Shown one piece after another: positions 53,878 to 62,437 of a stretch of 64,000 bases of DNA. The stretch is taken from positions 1 through 64,000 of the forward strand of contig NZ_FQZL01000017.1 of the NCBI RefSeq assembly GCF_900142005.1. The letters run 5' to 3'. The notes under the pieces are model-generated. The model made no database searches, was not told where the DNA came from, and saw only the letters and a list, made by a program, of their open reading frames with translations. How positions within the stretch are numbered: position 1 is the first letter of the stretch; each line of letters opens with the position of its first letter. The stretch comes from Dethiosulfatibacter aminovorans DSM 17477 (GTDB lineage Bacteria > Bacillota > Clostridia > Tissierellales > Dethiosulfatibacteraceae). A program made the position numbers and the translations under genes.

Positions 53878-55191
53878 ATGTCAGTTACACCCCAAATCAG
53901 TAACACGAATTTATTGGAAGAAGAAAAAGGTTACAAGATCATGGGCATGTCCTTACCCGTATTCGGACTTGCAACGGCAATTATATTAATAGCGGTTTAT
54001 CTGGGCAAACTGCCCAAGGGACTTACAGGAGCAATACCGCTGATGATGGCAATGGGAGCTATCTTGAATGAAATAGGAAACAGGACACCCATAATCAAGG
54101 ATTATTTCGGAGGCGGACCAATTGTAATTATTTTCGGCAGTGCTGCACTGTTCACTTATGGAATCATTCCCGAATATGCAAAAGAAATAGCAGTGACATT
54201 TACAAAAGCAGGCGGATTCCTCAACTTCTATATCGCAGCCCTGATTACAGGAAGCATTCTGGGCATGAACAGAAAACTGTTGATCAAAGCATCCATGAGA
54301 TATCTGCCGGCCATCCTGGGTGGAGTAGTCGCTGCCCTGGGTCTTGTTGGAATCGTTGGAGCACTTATCGGATACGGATTCAAGGAAGCCGTACTATATA
54401 TAGGAGTTCCGATCATGGGAGGCGGAATGGGAGCAGGAGCCGTTCCCCTGTCGGAGATGTTTGGAGAGTTCTTCAATGCTGATGTAGGCAAGATGCTTTC
54501 AGTAATGATACCGGCCCTTGCCATGGGAAATGCCCTTGCAATAGTCGCTGCCGGAGTACTTGACAAGATAGGAAAGAAAAATGCTTCACTGACAGGCAAC
54601 GGAAAGCTTATGAGGATAAAAAGCGATGATTTCGTATCGGAAGAGGTGGAGCACAAGGTTTCATTTGAACTCATGGGAATGGGAATGCTTGTCGCAACAA
54701 CCTTCTACATATTGGGAAGCATACTCAACAAGTTCATCCCCATACACTCATACGCACTCATGATAATATCAGTTGCCGTTGTCAAGGCAATGGGACTCAT
54801 GCCGAGGAAATACGAAGTTGGAGCCTTCCAGTTCTTCAGGTTCATAATGATAACGCTTACACCGGCCCTTCTTGTGGGAATTGGAGTTGCCTATACTGAC
54901 CTGGCGGCTGTAATTAGCGCATTTACGGTACAGTATGTGATTCTTGTGGCAGTCACAATAGCAGGAGCAATAATCGGATCCGGACTAGTAGGCCATTTCA
55001 TGGGATTCTATCCGATAGAATCGGCGATAACAGCAGGCCTCTGCATGGCCAACATGGGCGGTACGGGAGATGTTGCAGTACTGTCGGCATCTCATAGAAT
55101 GGAACTGATGCCTTTCGCTCAGATTTCATCCAGGCTTGGCGGAGCATTCATAATTATTCTGGCATCATCACTATTGAAAATTTTCATGTAA
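53878..55191 (+). CDS. 2-hydroxycarboxylate transporter (2HCT family, CitS/MaeN-like)
   Basis: A 437-residue, about 11-helix Na+-coupled carrier for citrate, malate or lactate. Both family reentrant-loop motifs are present: MGGGMGAGAVPLSEMF and NMGGTGDVAVLSASHRMELMPFAQISSRLGGA. AGGAGG stands before ATG 53878. Its neighbour is a DcuSR/CitAB-like system, the usual arrangement for substrate-induced carboxylate uptake. Single-gene unit with a strong terminator. Confidence 0.93.
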   Translation: MSVTPQISNTNLLEEEKGYKIMGMSLPVFGLATAIILIAVYLGKLPKGLTGAIPLMMAMGAILNEIGNRTPIIKDYFGGGPIVIIFGSAALFTYGIIPEYAKEIAVTFTKAGGFLNFYIAALITGSILGMNRKLLIKASMRYLPAILGGVVAALGLVGIVGALIGYGFKEAVLYIGVPIMGGGMGAGAVPLSEMFGEFFNADVGKMLSVMIPALAMGNALAIVAAGVLDKIGKKNASLTGNGKLMRIKSDDFVSEEVEHKVSFELMGMGMLVATTFYILGSILNKFIPIHSYALMIISVAVVKAMGLMPRKYEVGAFQFFRFIMITLTPALLVGIGVAYTDLAAVISAFTVQYVILVAVTIAGAIIGSGLVGHFMGFYPIESAITAGLCMANMGGTGDVAVLSASHRMELMPFAQISSRLGGAFIIILASSLLKIFM

Positions 55192-55196
55192 TAATC

Positions 55197-55229
55197 AAGA
55201 GAACCTGACCATAATCAGGTTCTCTTTTC
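55197..55229 (+). terminator. Terminator of the carboxylate transporter
   Basis: Perfect 12-bp stem AAGAGAACCTGA / TCAGGTTCTCTT, CCATAA loop, then TTTTC. Confidence 0.9.
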
Positions 55230-55259
55230 AATTTCACCGAACAACAATCAAAAACCGTA

Positions 55260-55306
55260 TTGACAAAATGAACACTGTTCATATATAATATATGAACAGT
55301 GTTCAT
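55260..55306 (+). promoter_or_regulatory. Promoter with two palindromic TetR-type operators
   Basis: TTGACA (55260-55265) and TATAAT (55284-55289). ATGAACACTGTTCAT (55268-55282) fills the spacer and ATGAACAGTGTTCAT (55292-55306) covers the start site; each is a perfect 7-bp inverted repeat around one base, and the pair is itself an inverted repeat. A bound repressor would block polymerase completely. Confidence 0.85.
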
Positions 55307-55366
55307 TTTGTTTTTTGATGTAATGGCACTGAAGCAGGAAATTTTATAATTAGGAAGTGGAAATGT

Positions 55367-56728
55367 ATGAATGATAAAAGAATAGATATATTGAGAAACC
55401 ATAAGATAAGTTCGGCTATCAATGCAATGGCGCTGCCGGCAATAGTGGGATTTTTGGTGATGGGTATATACAACTTCGTGGATACGGTGTTTGTTGCATG
55501 GCTGGGAACGGAAGCAACAAGCGCTACCCAGGTCATGATGCCCATAATGATGCTTGTTTCATCATTTGGACTGGCCTTCGGAATAGGCGGAGCCAGCTAT
55601 ATTTCAAGGCTGCTTGGAATGAACAACAGTAAAGAGGCCAATGTGGTAGCATCGGTGGCCTTGTACACCTCTGTTGCAGTCGGCATTTTGTTTGCAGTGA
55701 CAGGCATAGGCTTCCTTGAACCTATCCTTGAATTCTTCGGTGCGGACGAGAGCATAATGGAGATGTCCATGGGGTATGGGCGCTTCATAATCATGGGCTC
55801 CATGTTCACCATGGGGAATATGGCCATGAACAATCTGCTGAGGGCGGAGGGAAGCGCCAAACTGTCCATGTTGGGGATGCTGGCAGGGTCGGTTTTGAAC
55901 ATTGTGCTGGACCCTCTTTTCATATTCACCTTTGACATGGGCATAGAGGGAGCGGCCATTGCCACAACGCTGTCCCAGGGGGTGAACTTCGCCATTCTCC
56001 TGGGCTGGTACATTTCAAAAAGGACCGTTATCCGAATAAGCTTGAAAAACTACAGGCCAAGCATGAGGATATGGGGAGAAATAAGCAAGGTGGGCATACC
56101 TACCTTTTTCAGGCAGATGCTTTTCAGTATTTCGCTGGGACTTCTGAACCAGGGTGCCATGGATTTTGGAGGTCCTGTGCTGCTGGCTGCAGTGGGCTTG
56201 ATCTACAAGGTTGCACTGATACCTGTATACGTTGTATTTGGATTTGGGCAGGGTTTCCAGCCTGTTGTGGGATACAATTTCGGTGCTGGAAGCAAGACTC
56301 GTGTGCTTGAATCGATCAGCTATACCATAAGGGTTAGCCTAGGGGTGTCTGCGGTCAGCGCTGCATTGATTGTTTTTTTCGGAGAAAACATACTCATGAT
56401 ATTCAAGGCGGACAAGGATGTTTTGGAATATGCTCTTTTGGGTCTCAAGTACAATGCCTTGGCCATGGTTATGATGGCCGTGAGCAATACTATAAGCATT
56501 TTCTACCAGGCTCTCGGCAGGGGAAAAGAATCTCTTGTTCTGTCCATTGCACGCCAGGGAATATTCTTCATACCGTCGGTGGTTGTTCTTCCGAGAATTT
56601 TTGGTGAAACAGGCATCTTGTTGGCCCAGCTGTCTGCAGATACGCTGTCACTGGCCTTGTCCCTGGCGATGATTCTTTCCTACAACAGGAAGAAACTACT
56701 GGATTCGGACATATTAAAATGTGCATAG
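55367..56728 (+). CDS. MATE-family efflux protein
   Basis: A 453-residue, 12-helix MATE transporter of the DinF/NorM-related group (AIVGFLVMGIYNFVDTVFVAWLGTEATSATQ; IGGASYISRLLGMNNSKEA; PVVGYNFGAGSKTRV). It follows the double operator and is in an operon with a TetR gene 9 bp downstream, so drug-induced autoregulated expression is expected. Confidence 0.92.
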   Translation: MNDKRIDILRNHKISSAINAMALPAIVGFLVMGIYNFVDTVFVAWLGTEATSATQVMMPIMMLVSSFGLAFGIGGASYISRLLGMNNSKEANVVASVALYTSVAVGILFAVTGIGFLEPILEFFGADESIMEMSMGYGRFIIMGSMFTMGNMAMNNLLRAEGSAKLSMLGMLAGSVLNIVLDPLFIFTFDMGIEGAAIATTLSQGVNFAILLGWYISKRTVIRISLKNYRPSMRIWGEISKVGIPTFFRQMLFSISLGLLNQGAMDFGGPVLLAAVGLIYKVALIPVYVVFGFGQGFQPVVGYNFGAGSKTRVLESISYTIRVSLGVSAVSAALIVFFGENILMIFKADKDVLEYALLGLKYNALAMVMMAVSNTISIFYQALGRGKESLVLSIARQGIFFIPSVVVLPRIFGETGILLAQLSADTLSLALSLAMILSYNRKKLLDSDILKCA

Positions 56729-56737
56729 GAGGACGCC

Positions 56738-57307
56738 ATGAGACATAAGATAGTTTCAAAGGATCAGATAATAGGACAGGCCTTGAAAATCATTGAGACG
56801 GAGGGACCAAAAAAGTGTTCCGTGAGGCGCCTTGCAAGGGAGCTGGATGTTGCCGTTGGAACAATATACAACTATTTCGATTCCCGTGAAGCATTCATTG
56901 TCGAGGCTTTCATGACCAGTTGGACGGATACCCTGGGGCGTTTGAACAGTATTGCAGCAAAAGACGGAAGCAGATATGAACTCATGACTGAAATATTTGA
57001 AGAGACTATGAAGGATGTAAGGAAGAGAAACGAGCTCGGCAAGGAAATATTGACGATTTACATGAGTCAGGACAACAAGTATTTTAAAATGGTAGCTGAA
57101 CAGCTTAAGGAAATTGCAAAAAAAATTGTGCTCAAGGGATGCGATTCTGGATATAGTATGTCGGCTGAATATGAAAACTCCCGTGAGGAGTCCCTCGTAA
57201 ACTTGATTTCCCTGCTCCTCCACGATGGATTGAGGACGAAGAAAAGTCTGACCTCCGGTGACAAGGCCTTGCTTAAGGAGCTGCTGTCTCCTGAGCGAAT
57301 TTTGTAA
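56738..57307 (+). CDS. TetR-family transcriptional repressor
   Basis: A 189-residue TetR protein: N-terminal HTH QIIGQALKIIETEGPKKCSVRRLARELDVAVGTIYNYFDSREAFI, then an all-helical ligand domain. Ribosome site AGGAGG before ATG 56738. It is co-transcribed with the MATE gene and is the natural ligand for the paired palindromes at 55268 and 55292, giving autoregulation. Confidence 0.9.
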   Translation: MRHKIVSKDQIIGQALKIIETEGPKKCSVRRLARELDVAVGTIYNYFDSREAFIVEAFMTSWTDTLGRLNSIAAKDGSRYELMTEIFEETMKDVRKRNELGKEILTIYMSQDNKYFKMVAEQLKEIAKKIVLKGCDSGYSMSAEYENSREESLVNLISLLLHDGLRTKKSLTSGDKALLKELLSPERIL

Positions 57308-57420
57308 AATCACTGTTAAAAACAATAAGTTTGTAGAGGAATTTCTGATTATATGCTATACTGTGTAGGTAAATATTGGGTAAAAGCATATAAATTATTT
57401 CAAATAAACGGGGTAATGAA

Positions 57421-58797
57421 ATGGACAGATTTATTGACTTATTTAAAAAGGGAACGCCGCGTGTGGAAATAGTGTCTGCTGCAACTGAAAACGAATTGAC
57501 GAGTGTTGACAGGGTGGCGGATAATTACATGAGCAAGAAATGCATCAAGTTTGTTCCGGCGAGCGGGGCTGCAACAAGGATGTTCAAGGATTTGTATGAG
57601 TATTGTGATCATAAGGTGGAGACTGATTCCGTATGCAGATTTTTCGATGATTTGGAGAATTTTGCATTCTATGTTGACATAAAGGATTTTATTGATTCAA
57701 AAAAACTTGACCGGGAAACTGTCGAAGGCAGGAATGCAATCATCAATTACTTGCTGAACAATGAGCTGAATTACGGAAGTCTTCCAAAGGCCCTTATAAA
57801 GATGCATTCATATGAGGATTGTTTGACTACCCCCATCGACGAGCATATCTATGAGGGTGAGCATTATCTCAACAGGGATTGCGTAGAACTTCACTTCACC
57901 ATATCACAAGAACACGAAGACTTGTTCAACAGGTATACAGAGAATGCATTGGAGGGCAAGGACAATGTGGATATCACCTATTCCTTCCAGAAGAAACAGA
58001 CGGACACACCGGCAGTGGACATGGACAATAATCCATTCATCCTTGAAAACGGTGAGGTACTGTACAGGGCAGGGGGACACGGTGCCTTGATTGAAAATCT
58101 CAACGACCTGGATGCAGACATAATATTCATCAAGAATGTAGACAACGTATGTCACAGAAGCCGGATTGAGGACACCATAGATTCAAAGAAAATGCTTGCT
58201 TCTGCAGGACTTGAAGTAAAGAATCGCATTGACAGGCACATTCTGGAGATATTGTCTGGAAAATGTGACCTCCATGGTATAGATGCGTTTTTGAAGGAAA
58301 CGCTTAAAATAGTGCACAGGGATGAACTGACAAGGGAAACTGCATTGAAACTCCTCAACAGGCCTCTCAGGGTTTGCGGAATGGTCAGGAACCAGGGAGA
58401 ACCCGGCGGCGGACCCTTTGTTGTGGACAATGGAGATTATACCGACCTGCAGATATGCGAAAAGTCGGAAATCGACCTGAATGATGAAGAGAAGAAAAAG
58501 ATTCTTGATTCATCGCAGTTTTTCAATCCTGTAGACCTTGTATGCTTCGTAAGGGACTACAAGGATGAGAAGTTCAACCTCCTTGATTTTGTCAACAGGG
58601 ACAGGTATTTCATAAGCGAAAAGACCTACAAGGGAAGGAAGCTTAAGGCTCTTGAACATCCCGGACTTTGGAACGGTGCAATGCACAACTGGAACACCCT
58701 CTTTGTAGAGGTGCCCCTGTCAACTTTCAATCCGGTCAAGACCGTCAATGACCTGTTGCGGGACGGTCACAGGGATTTGTTGAATGTTGGGAAATGA
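57421..58797 (+). CDS. DUF4301-family protein
   Basis: A 458-residue protein with the DUF4301 start (FVPASGAATRMFKDLYEY) that resembles a nucleotidyltransferase sugar-phosphate loop, and conserved VLYRAGGHGALIENLNDLDADIIFIKNVDNV and GMVRNQGEPGGGPFVV. The family is conserved in Bacteroidetes and some Firmicutes; its biochemical role is not established. The GGHGALIENLN segment is similar to UDP-sugar pyrophosphorylase active sites, which suggests an NTP-transferase fold. Single-gene unit. Confidence 0.83.
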   Translation: MDRFIDLFKKGTPRVEIVSAATENELTSVDRVADNYMSKKCIKFVPASGAATRMFKDLYEYCDHKVETDSVCRFFDDLENFAFYVDIKDFIDSKKLDRETVEGRNAIINYLLNNELNYGSLPKALIKMHSYEDCLTTPIDEHIYEGEHYLNRDCVELHFTISQEHEDLFNRYTENALEGKDNVDITYSFQKKQTDTPAVDMDNNPFILENGEVLYRAGGHGALIENLNDLDADIIFIKNVDNVCHRSRIEDTIDSKKMLASAGLEVKNRIDRHILEILSGKCDLHGIDAFLKETLKIVHRDELTRETALKLLNRPLRVCGMVRNQGEPGGGPFVVDNGDYTDLQICEKSEIDLNDEEKKKILDSSQFFNPVDLVCFVRDYKDEKFNLLDFVNRDRYFISEKTYKGRKLKALEHPGLWNGAMHNWNTLFVEVPLSTFNPVKTVNDLLRDGHRDLLNVGK

Positions 58798-58809
58798 ATA
58801 TCAATGGCT

Positions 58810-60204
58810 TCATGAACATTTTTTAACAGTTGAGAGGACGCAATTTGCGTTCTCTGTTTTTGTTTCCGAATGACCATATTCATTATAGTATTCTTTAAAT
58901 GATTCGGGATTCAATGGTTTGCTGAAATAGTACCCTTGAATTATCCTGCAGCCAATATTTTCCAGCGCCTGTATCTGGGATTTTGTTTCAACCCCTTCTG
59001 CAATAACAACCATGCCTGTCTGCCGTGCTGTATTGTTTATTCCTTCAATCACATTTTTAGTATTGTTATCTTCCACAGTATCGATGAAGTACTTGTCGAT
59101 CTTGATGGTATCGATGGGAAATTTCAGAATATATTTGAGGGAGTTGAAGCCTGTTCCGAAATCATCCATGGTTATTCCAAGGCCCAGTTTTTTCAATTTG
59201 TTTAGCATATCCAAGACCTTGTCTTCCTCCCTGTAGGTATTCCTTTCGGTTATTTCCAGCTCTAGCATTTCAGGTTTGACTGTGCTTTTTTTAAAACGCT
59301 CTACAAGATGGTCATAAAGTACATCGTTCATAAGATCCAATGGTGAAATATTTATTGCGACCTTTATTTCCATTCCTTCCTTCTTCCATTCTTCCATCTG
59401 CTTTATAACAATATCAATTACTGCCTTTGATATGTCGGTTATATAGCCGACATTCTCAGAAACCTCTATCATTTCAGCAATATTTATGTTCTTGTGATTG
59501 TCCCAACGGAGCAACGCTTCGGCTCCAACAATCCTGTTTTTTACAATGTCGATTTTAGGGTGGTAAACCAGCCGTAACTCATTTTTTTCAACTGCTTCAC
59601 GGATGTTGTTGAGGATACAGTAGTCGTTCTTTATCTTTGATGTTATCTTACTGTCATAAATTGAAACAGTCCTGTGGTCGATTTTAGATTGCGTCAGAGT
59701 TCTACCCATTTTTTGAAATATTTCCTTCGATGTCTTTCCATGATTGGGATAGTTTACGATTCCGCAAAACATATTTATTTTTATGGACCTGTTGTTGATC
59801 CGTACGGGTTTGGCATAGTTTTCCATGAATCTAACACCCTGTGAACAAGCTTCATATTCATCAATACAAGGAATTACAATTGAAATTTCGTTGTAGAATA
59901 TTGAGTAAACTTCACATCCCTTGAAAAAAGTACGGGCCCTTTTTTTTATGAAATTGATGGCTTCGTTTCCGGCTTTACATCCCAGGTATCTATGTATTTC
60001 ATTGATGTTTTCAATTTCCAATGCCAATACTGAAAATTTTCTGCTGGGATTCCTGGCTATGCTTCTTGATAAGTCATATTTGAATTTAACAACATTCGGA
60101 GATCTCTTCTGGAGGATTCCGGCAGTTTTTTTCTTCGCGTATTCAACAAATGTTGCTAATAAAAATGTTGAAAAATGAAATGTATATGGTATTTTCATGT
60201 TCAT
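58810..60204 (-). CDS. EAL-domain c-di-GMP phosphodiesterase with degenerate GGDEF domain
   Basis: A 464-residue protein. An N-terminal hydrophobic stretch is followed by a GGDEF-fold domain (about 35-190) in which the active-site loop reads SIFYNEISIVIP, so it cannot make c-di-GMP. The EAL domain (about 200-445) keeps GAEALLRW, ELEITERN, DDFGTGFNSL, KIDKYFID, AEGVET and QGYYFSKPL, all needed for hydrolysis. GGAGGG stands before ATG 60204. It diverges from the agrB gene across a region with LytTR-like boxes pointing both ways, so peptide signalling may set c-di-GMP levels. Confidence 0.92.
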   Translation of the reverse strand: MNMKIPYTFHFSTFLLATFVEYAKKKTAGILQKRSPNVVKFKYDLSRSIARNPSRKFSVLALEIENINEIHRYLGCKAGNEAINFIKKRARTFFKGCEVYSIFYNEISIVIPCIDEYEACSQGVRFMENYAKPVRINNRSIKINMFCGIVNYPNHGKTSKEIFQKMGRTLTQSKIDHRTVSIYDSKITSKIKNDYCILNNIREAVEKNELRLVYHPKIDIVKNRIVGAEALLRWDNHKNINIAEMIEVSENVGYITDISKAVIDIVIKQMEEWKKEGMEIKVAINISPLDLMNDVLYDHLVERFKKSTVKPEMLELEITERNTYREEDKVLDMLNKLKKLGLGITMDDFGTGFNSLKYILKFPIDTIKIDKYFIDTVEDNNTKNVIEGINNTARQTGMVVIAEGVETKSQIQALENIGCRIIQGYYFSKPLNPESFKEYYNEYGHSETKTENANCVLSTVKKCS

Positions 60205-60281
60205 TTGCTGCTCCCTCCAAATCTATCGTGTTAAATACAAATATGCAAATACATTATATATAATACAGCATTTAAGGGATA

Positions 60282-60398
60282 TAGCAATATACGTCATCTA
60301 AACGGCGCTCATAAACAACTAAACGCTGAAAATGTCGTTTGAATGCATTAGACAGCCGTTTGATGCATTTTGATTTTTTTTAAGTTGTTTTGTGTTAT
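60282..60398. promoter_or_regulatory. Divergent control region with two pairs of LytTR/AgrA-like boxes
   Basis: On the minus strand CGTTTAG occurs at 60298-60304 and 60319-60325; on the plus strand CGTTTGA at 60336-60342 and 60357-60363. Each pair has exactly 21-bp spacing, that of AgrA direct repeats. Plus-strand boxes end next to a -35 (TTGATT 60370-60375) with -10 TGTTAT (60393-60398) for agrB. Minus-strand boxes lead to TTGCTA (60287-60282) and TATTAT for the EAL gene. Confidence 0.7.
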
Positions 60399-60431
60399 CA
60401 TGTATCAGACTATAAAAAGGAAGTAGTTATT

Positions 60432-61019
60432 TTGGAAAAATTCGTTAATCATATACATTCAAGTTTGACAAAAAATCAAAATCTGCCTGAAGACACCTTG
60501 GCGAGCATTTATTACTCTCTTGAAATTTTAATCAATACGATAGTGAAATTATTGATTCCAATGGTTGTGTTTCTAGTGATAGGTCAGATTGACATGTATT
60601 TCTATATTTTGTTGTTCACGATTTCCACAAGAACTTTCATTGGAGGAGTGCATTTCAGTTCTTTCATAGGATGTACTCTATTTACAACTGTTTTCTTCCT
60701 TTTGATTTGTTTCCTGGCTCAAACCGCAATAGTGAGCCAAACCGCTGGAATATGCATATTTGTTTTTGCAATTTTGGTGTTTGCCCTATACGCTCCTGTT
60801 ATTTCAAGAAACAGACCGGAGTATGATAAAAGGCAGAGAAGTAGGTTCAAAATGATAGCAATTACTGTAACTGTAATATATTTGGCGATATTTCTAAGCA
60901 CGAAAAGTTGGGATTTCGCTCAAGTGATCTTATGGGGTGTTTGCTTGAGCACCATACAACTTCTAATTGGAAAGGAGGTGAACAGATATTATGAAAGGAA
61001 AACTGTTCAAGTTCAATAA
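60432..61019 (+). CDS. agrB: AgrB-family peptide processing membrane protease
   Basis: A 195-residue AgrB homologue: about five to six membrane helices, and the catalytic motif region FIGGVHFSSFIGCTLF with His (in GGVH) and Cys (in IGC), the pair that cleaves the AgrD precursor and forms the thiolactone. TTG 60432 follows AAAGGAAG at good spacing. It overlaps agrD by 29 bp in another frame, so the two are coupled. The sensor agrC and regulator agrA lie beyond, on the opposite strand. Confidence 0.9.
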   Translation: MEKFVNHIHSSLTKNQNLPEDTLASIYYSLEILINTIVKLLIPMVVFLVIGQIDMYFYILLFTISTRTFIGGVHFSSFIGCTLFTTVFFLLICFLAQTAIVSQTAGICIFVFAILVFALYAPVISRNRPEYDKRQRSRFKMIAITVTVIYLAIFLSTKSWDFAQVILWGVCLSTIQLLIGKEVNRYYERKTVQVQ

Positions 61020-61128
61020 TGTGATTTGTGCAGCCTTGGCAATAATGGCACCGGTGATAGTAAACAAGACGGCTTGTGTTTTAATATTCGGTGAACCAAA
61101 GTGCCCTGAGCATTTAAAAACAAGATGA
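60991..61128 (+). CDS. agrD: AgrD-family cyclic-lactone autoinducer peptide precursor
   Basis: A 45-residue precursor with a strong ribosome site (AAAGGAGGTG). It has an amphipathic leader (KLFKFNNVICAALAIMAPVIV), core NKTACVLIF and tail GEPKCPEHLKTR. In S. aureus AgrD the layout is core CDFIM plus DEPEVPKEL, so a five-residue thiolactone ring CVLIF (Cys29 to Phe33) is expected. The tail has an extra Cys (GEPKC). The stop codon lies inside the terminator stem. Too short to be called by many programs. Confidence 0.88.
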   Translation: MKGKLFKFNNVICAALAIMAPVIVNKTACVLIFGEPKCPEHLKTR

Positions 61129-61153
61129 GTGTAATCACTCATCTTGTTTTTTT
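61120..61153. terminator. Bidirectional terminator between agrBD and agrCA
   Basis: Perfect 12-bp stem ACAAGATGAGTG / CACTCATCTTGT, TAAT loop, then TTTTTTT; includes the agrD stop. Confidence 0.9.
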
Positions 61154-61165
61154 ACCCATTTGTTT

Positions 61166-62437
61166 TCAGTCAAACATCAGTTTTATGGAGAAGAAGTTTG
61201 ATCCGTATAAAGACTGGTTGCTTACAACATACTTGCCGTCGTTTCTTTTTATGAGCTGGTTCAAGTTATCCAGGCCGTATCCGTGACCGCTTTCCTCTTT
61301 TGTTGTGTAACCCATCATGAACATATTGTCAATTGTTTTGGCACTTATGTATTCGTGTTCATTCAACACTTCAACAACCTTCGTGACACCCTCGCTGTAT
61401 ATCTTTAAAATCACCTGATTTCCTTTTTGGGATGCTTCAAGGGCATTGTCCAGCAGTATTCCTATCATTTCGACCATTTCGTAATCCTTGAATCTTGTTT
61501 TGAACAGATAATCGAATATTTCAACTCTGAATTCAATGCCCGATTTTTCGAAAGTCTTCTTCTTTGTGTATATCAGGCCTGCAAGTATGCTGTTGTCCAT
61601 TTTTCCAAGATTGGCGATGCTTTTATCGACTCTTACATCTTCAACATATTTTTTTATTTTGTCATAGTCTCCGGAGCCGTCATATTCTGTATTAAGTATG
61701 GAGTTAATGGATTGTATATGGTTGTCGTACTCGTGCTGCTTGCTTCTTATGTCATTCATAAGGTCTTCGATTACAGGCAGATACCTTTCATACAGCTTTA
61801 TCTGTTCCCTGTCCTTTTCATTGCGCAGTCCGTTTGTAAAGAGGATGATATTTATGAGGACAACCATGAGTACAATAACAACAATGTACAATGCGTTTAC
61901 AATAAAGGTCTCGCTTCTGGTCAATAAAAATACCAGACATCCCATCAAAACAAGAAAAGTATCGATGAGGATGAATCCAAAAGCCTTGTTTCTCAACAAT
62001 TTCTCGGACATGAGCTTTTTGAGAGGCAAGAATCTACGGATGGTCAACACTATAATAATGGTTGGAATATGGACGTGAACACCCGAATCATTGGACAAGG
62101 ACATTCCGCCGATTATAAATTCCAGGAGGACGAATGAGAGCATTTGGATGACAAGCAGGATGGCTGTGCTTAGTACATAGGAGTATATGCATTTGATAAA
62201 TGCTACTCTAAATACAATATATATTAATAGGAGTATCAATATACTGTTAATTATAAAGGCCTTATCCTGACCAAGCAAATGGGACATGAATCCCGATATG
62301 ACAACAAGAATTCCCACTGCAGATGCAAGCTTCAAGTCGATTCTTTTCAGGAGACTGATACCAAACAAGCCTGACAATATTATCAGATATTCCAGATAAT
62401 CAACCAGAGAAAATAGAATGAGTTCAGTTAACTTCAT
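61166..62437 (-). CDS. agrC: AgrC-like GHKL sensor histidine kinase
   Basis: A 423-residue kinase with about six N-terminal membrane helices (residues 1-205), as in AgrC, then a coiled dimer helix with His in SKQHEYDNHIQSINSIL and a GHKL ATPase (EMIGILLDNALEAS, GHGYGLDNLNQLIKRNDGKY). It should bind the cyclic peptide from agrBD and phosphorylate the LytTR regulator, whose gene overlaps its start by 14 bp. It converges with agrBD. Confidence 0.88.
   Translation of the reverse strand: MKLTELILFSLVDYLEYLIILSGLFGISLLKRIDLKLASAVGILVVISGFMSHLLGQDKAFIINSILILLLIYIVFRVAFIKCIYSYVLSTAILLVIQMLSFVLLEFIIGGMSLSNDSGVHVHIPTIIIVLTIRRFLPLKKLMSEKLLRNKAFGFILIDTFLVLMGCLVFLLTRSETFIVNALYIVVIVLMVVLINIILFTNGLRNEKDREQIKLYERYLPVIEDLMNDIRSKQHEYDNHIQSINSILNTEYDGSGDYDKIKKYVEDVRVDKSIANLGKMDNSILAGLIYTKKKTFEKSGIEFRVEIFDYLFKTRFKDYEMVEMIGILLDNALEASQKGNQVILKIYSEGVTKVVEVLNEHEYISAKTIDNMFMMGYTTKEESGHGYGLDNLNQLIKRNDGKYVVSNQSLYGSNFFSIKLMFD

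Noticed and set aside
61427-61927. A 166-codon open frame opposite agrC
   Set aside because: Antisense to an intact kinase gene; no recognisable protein features.
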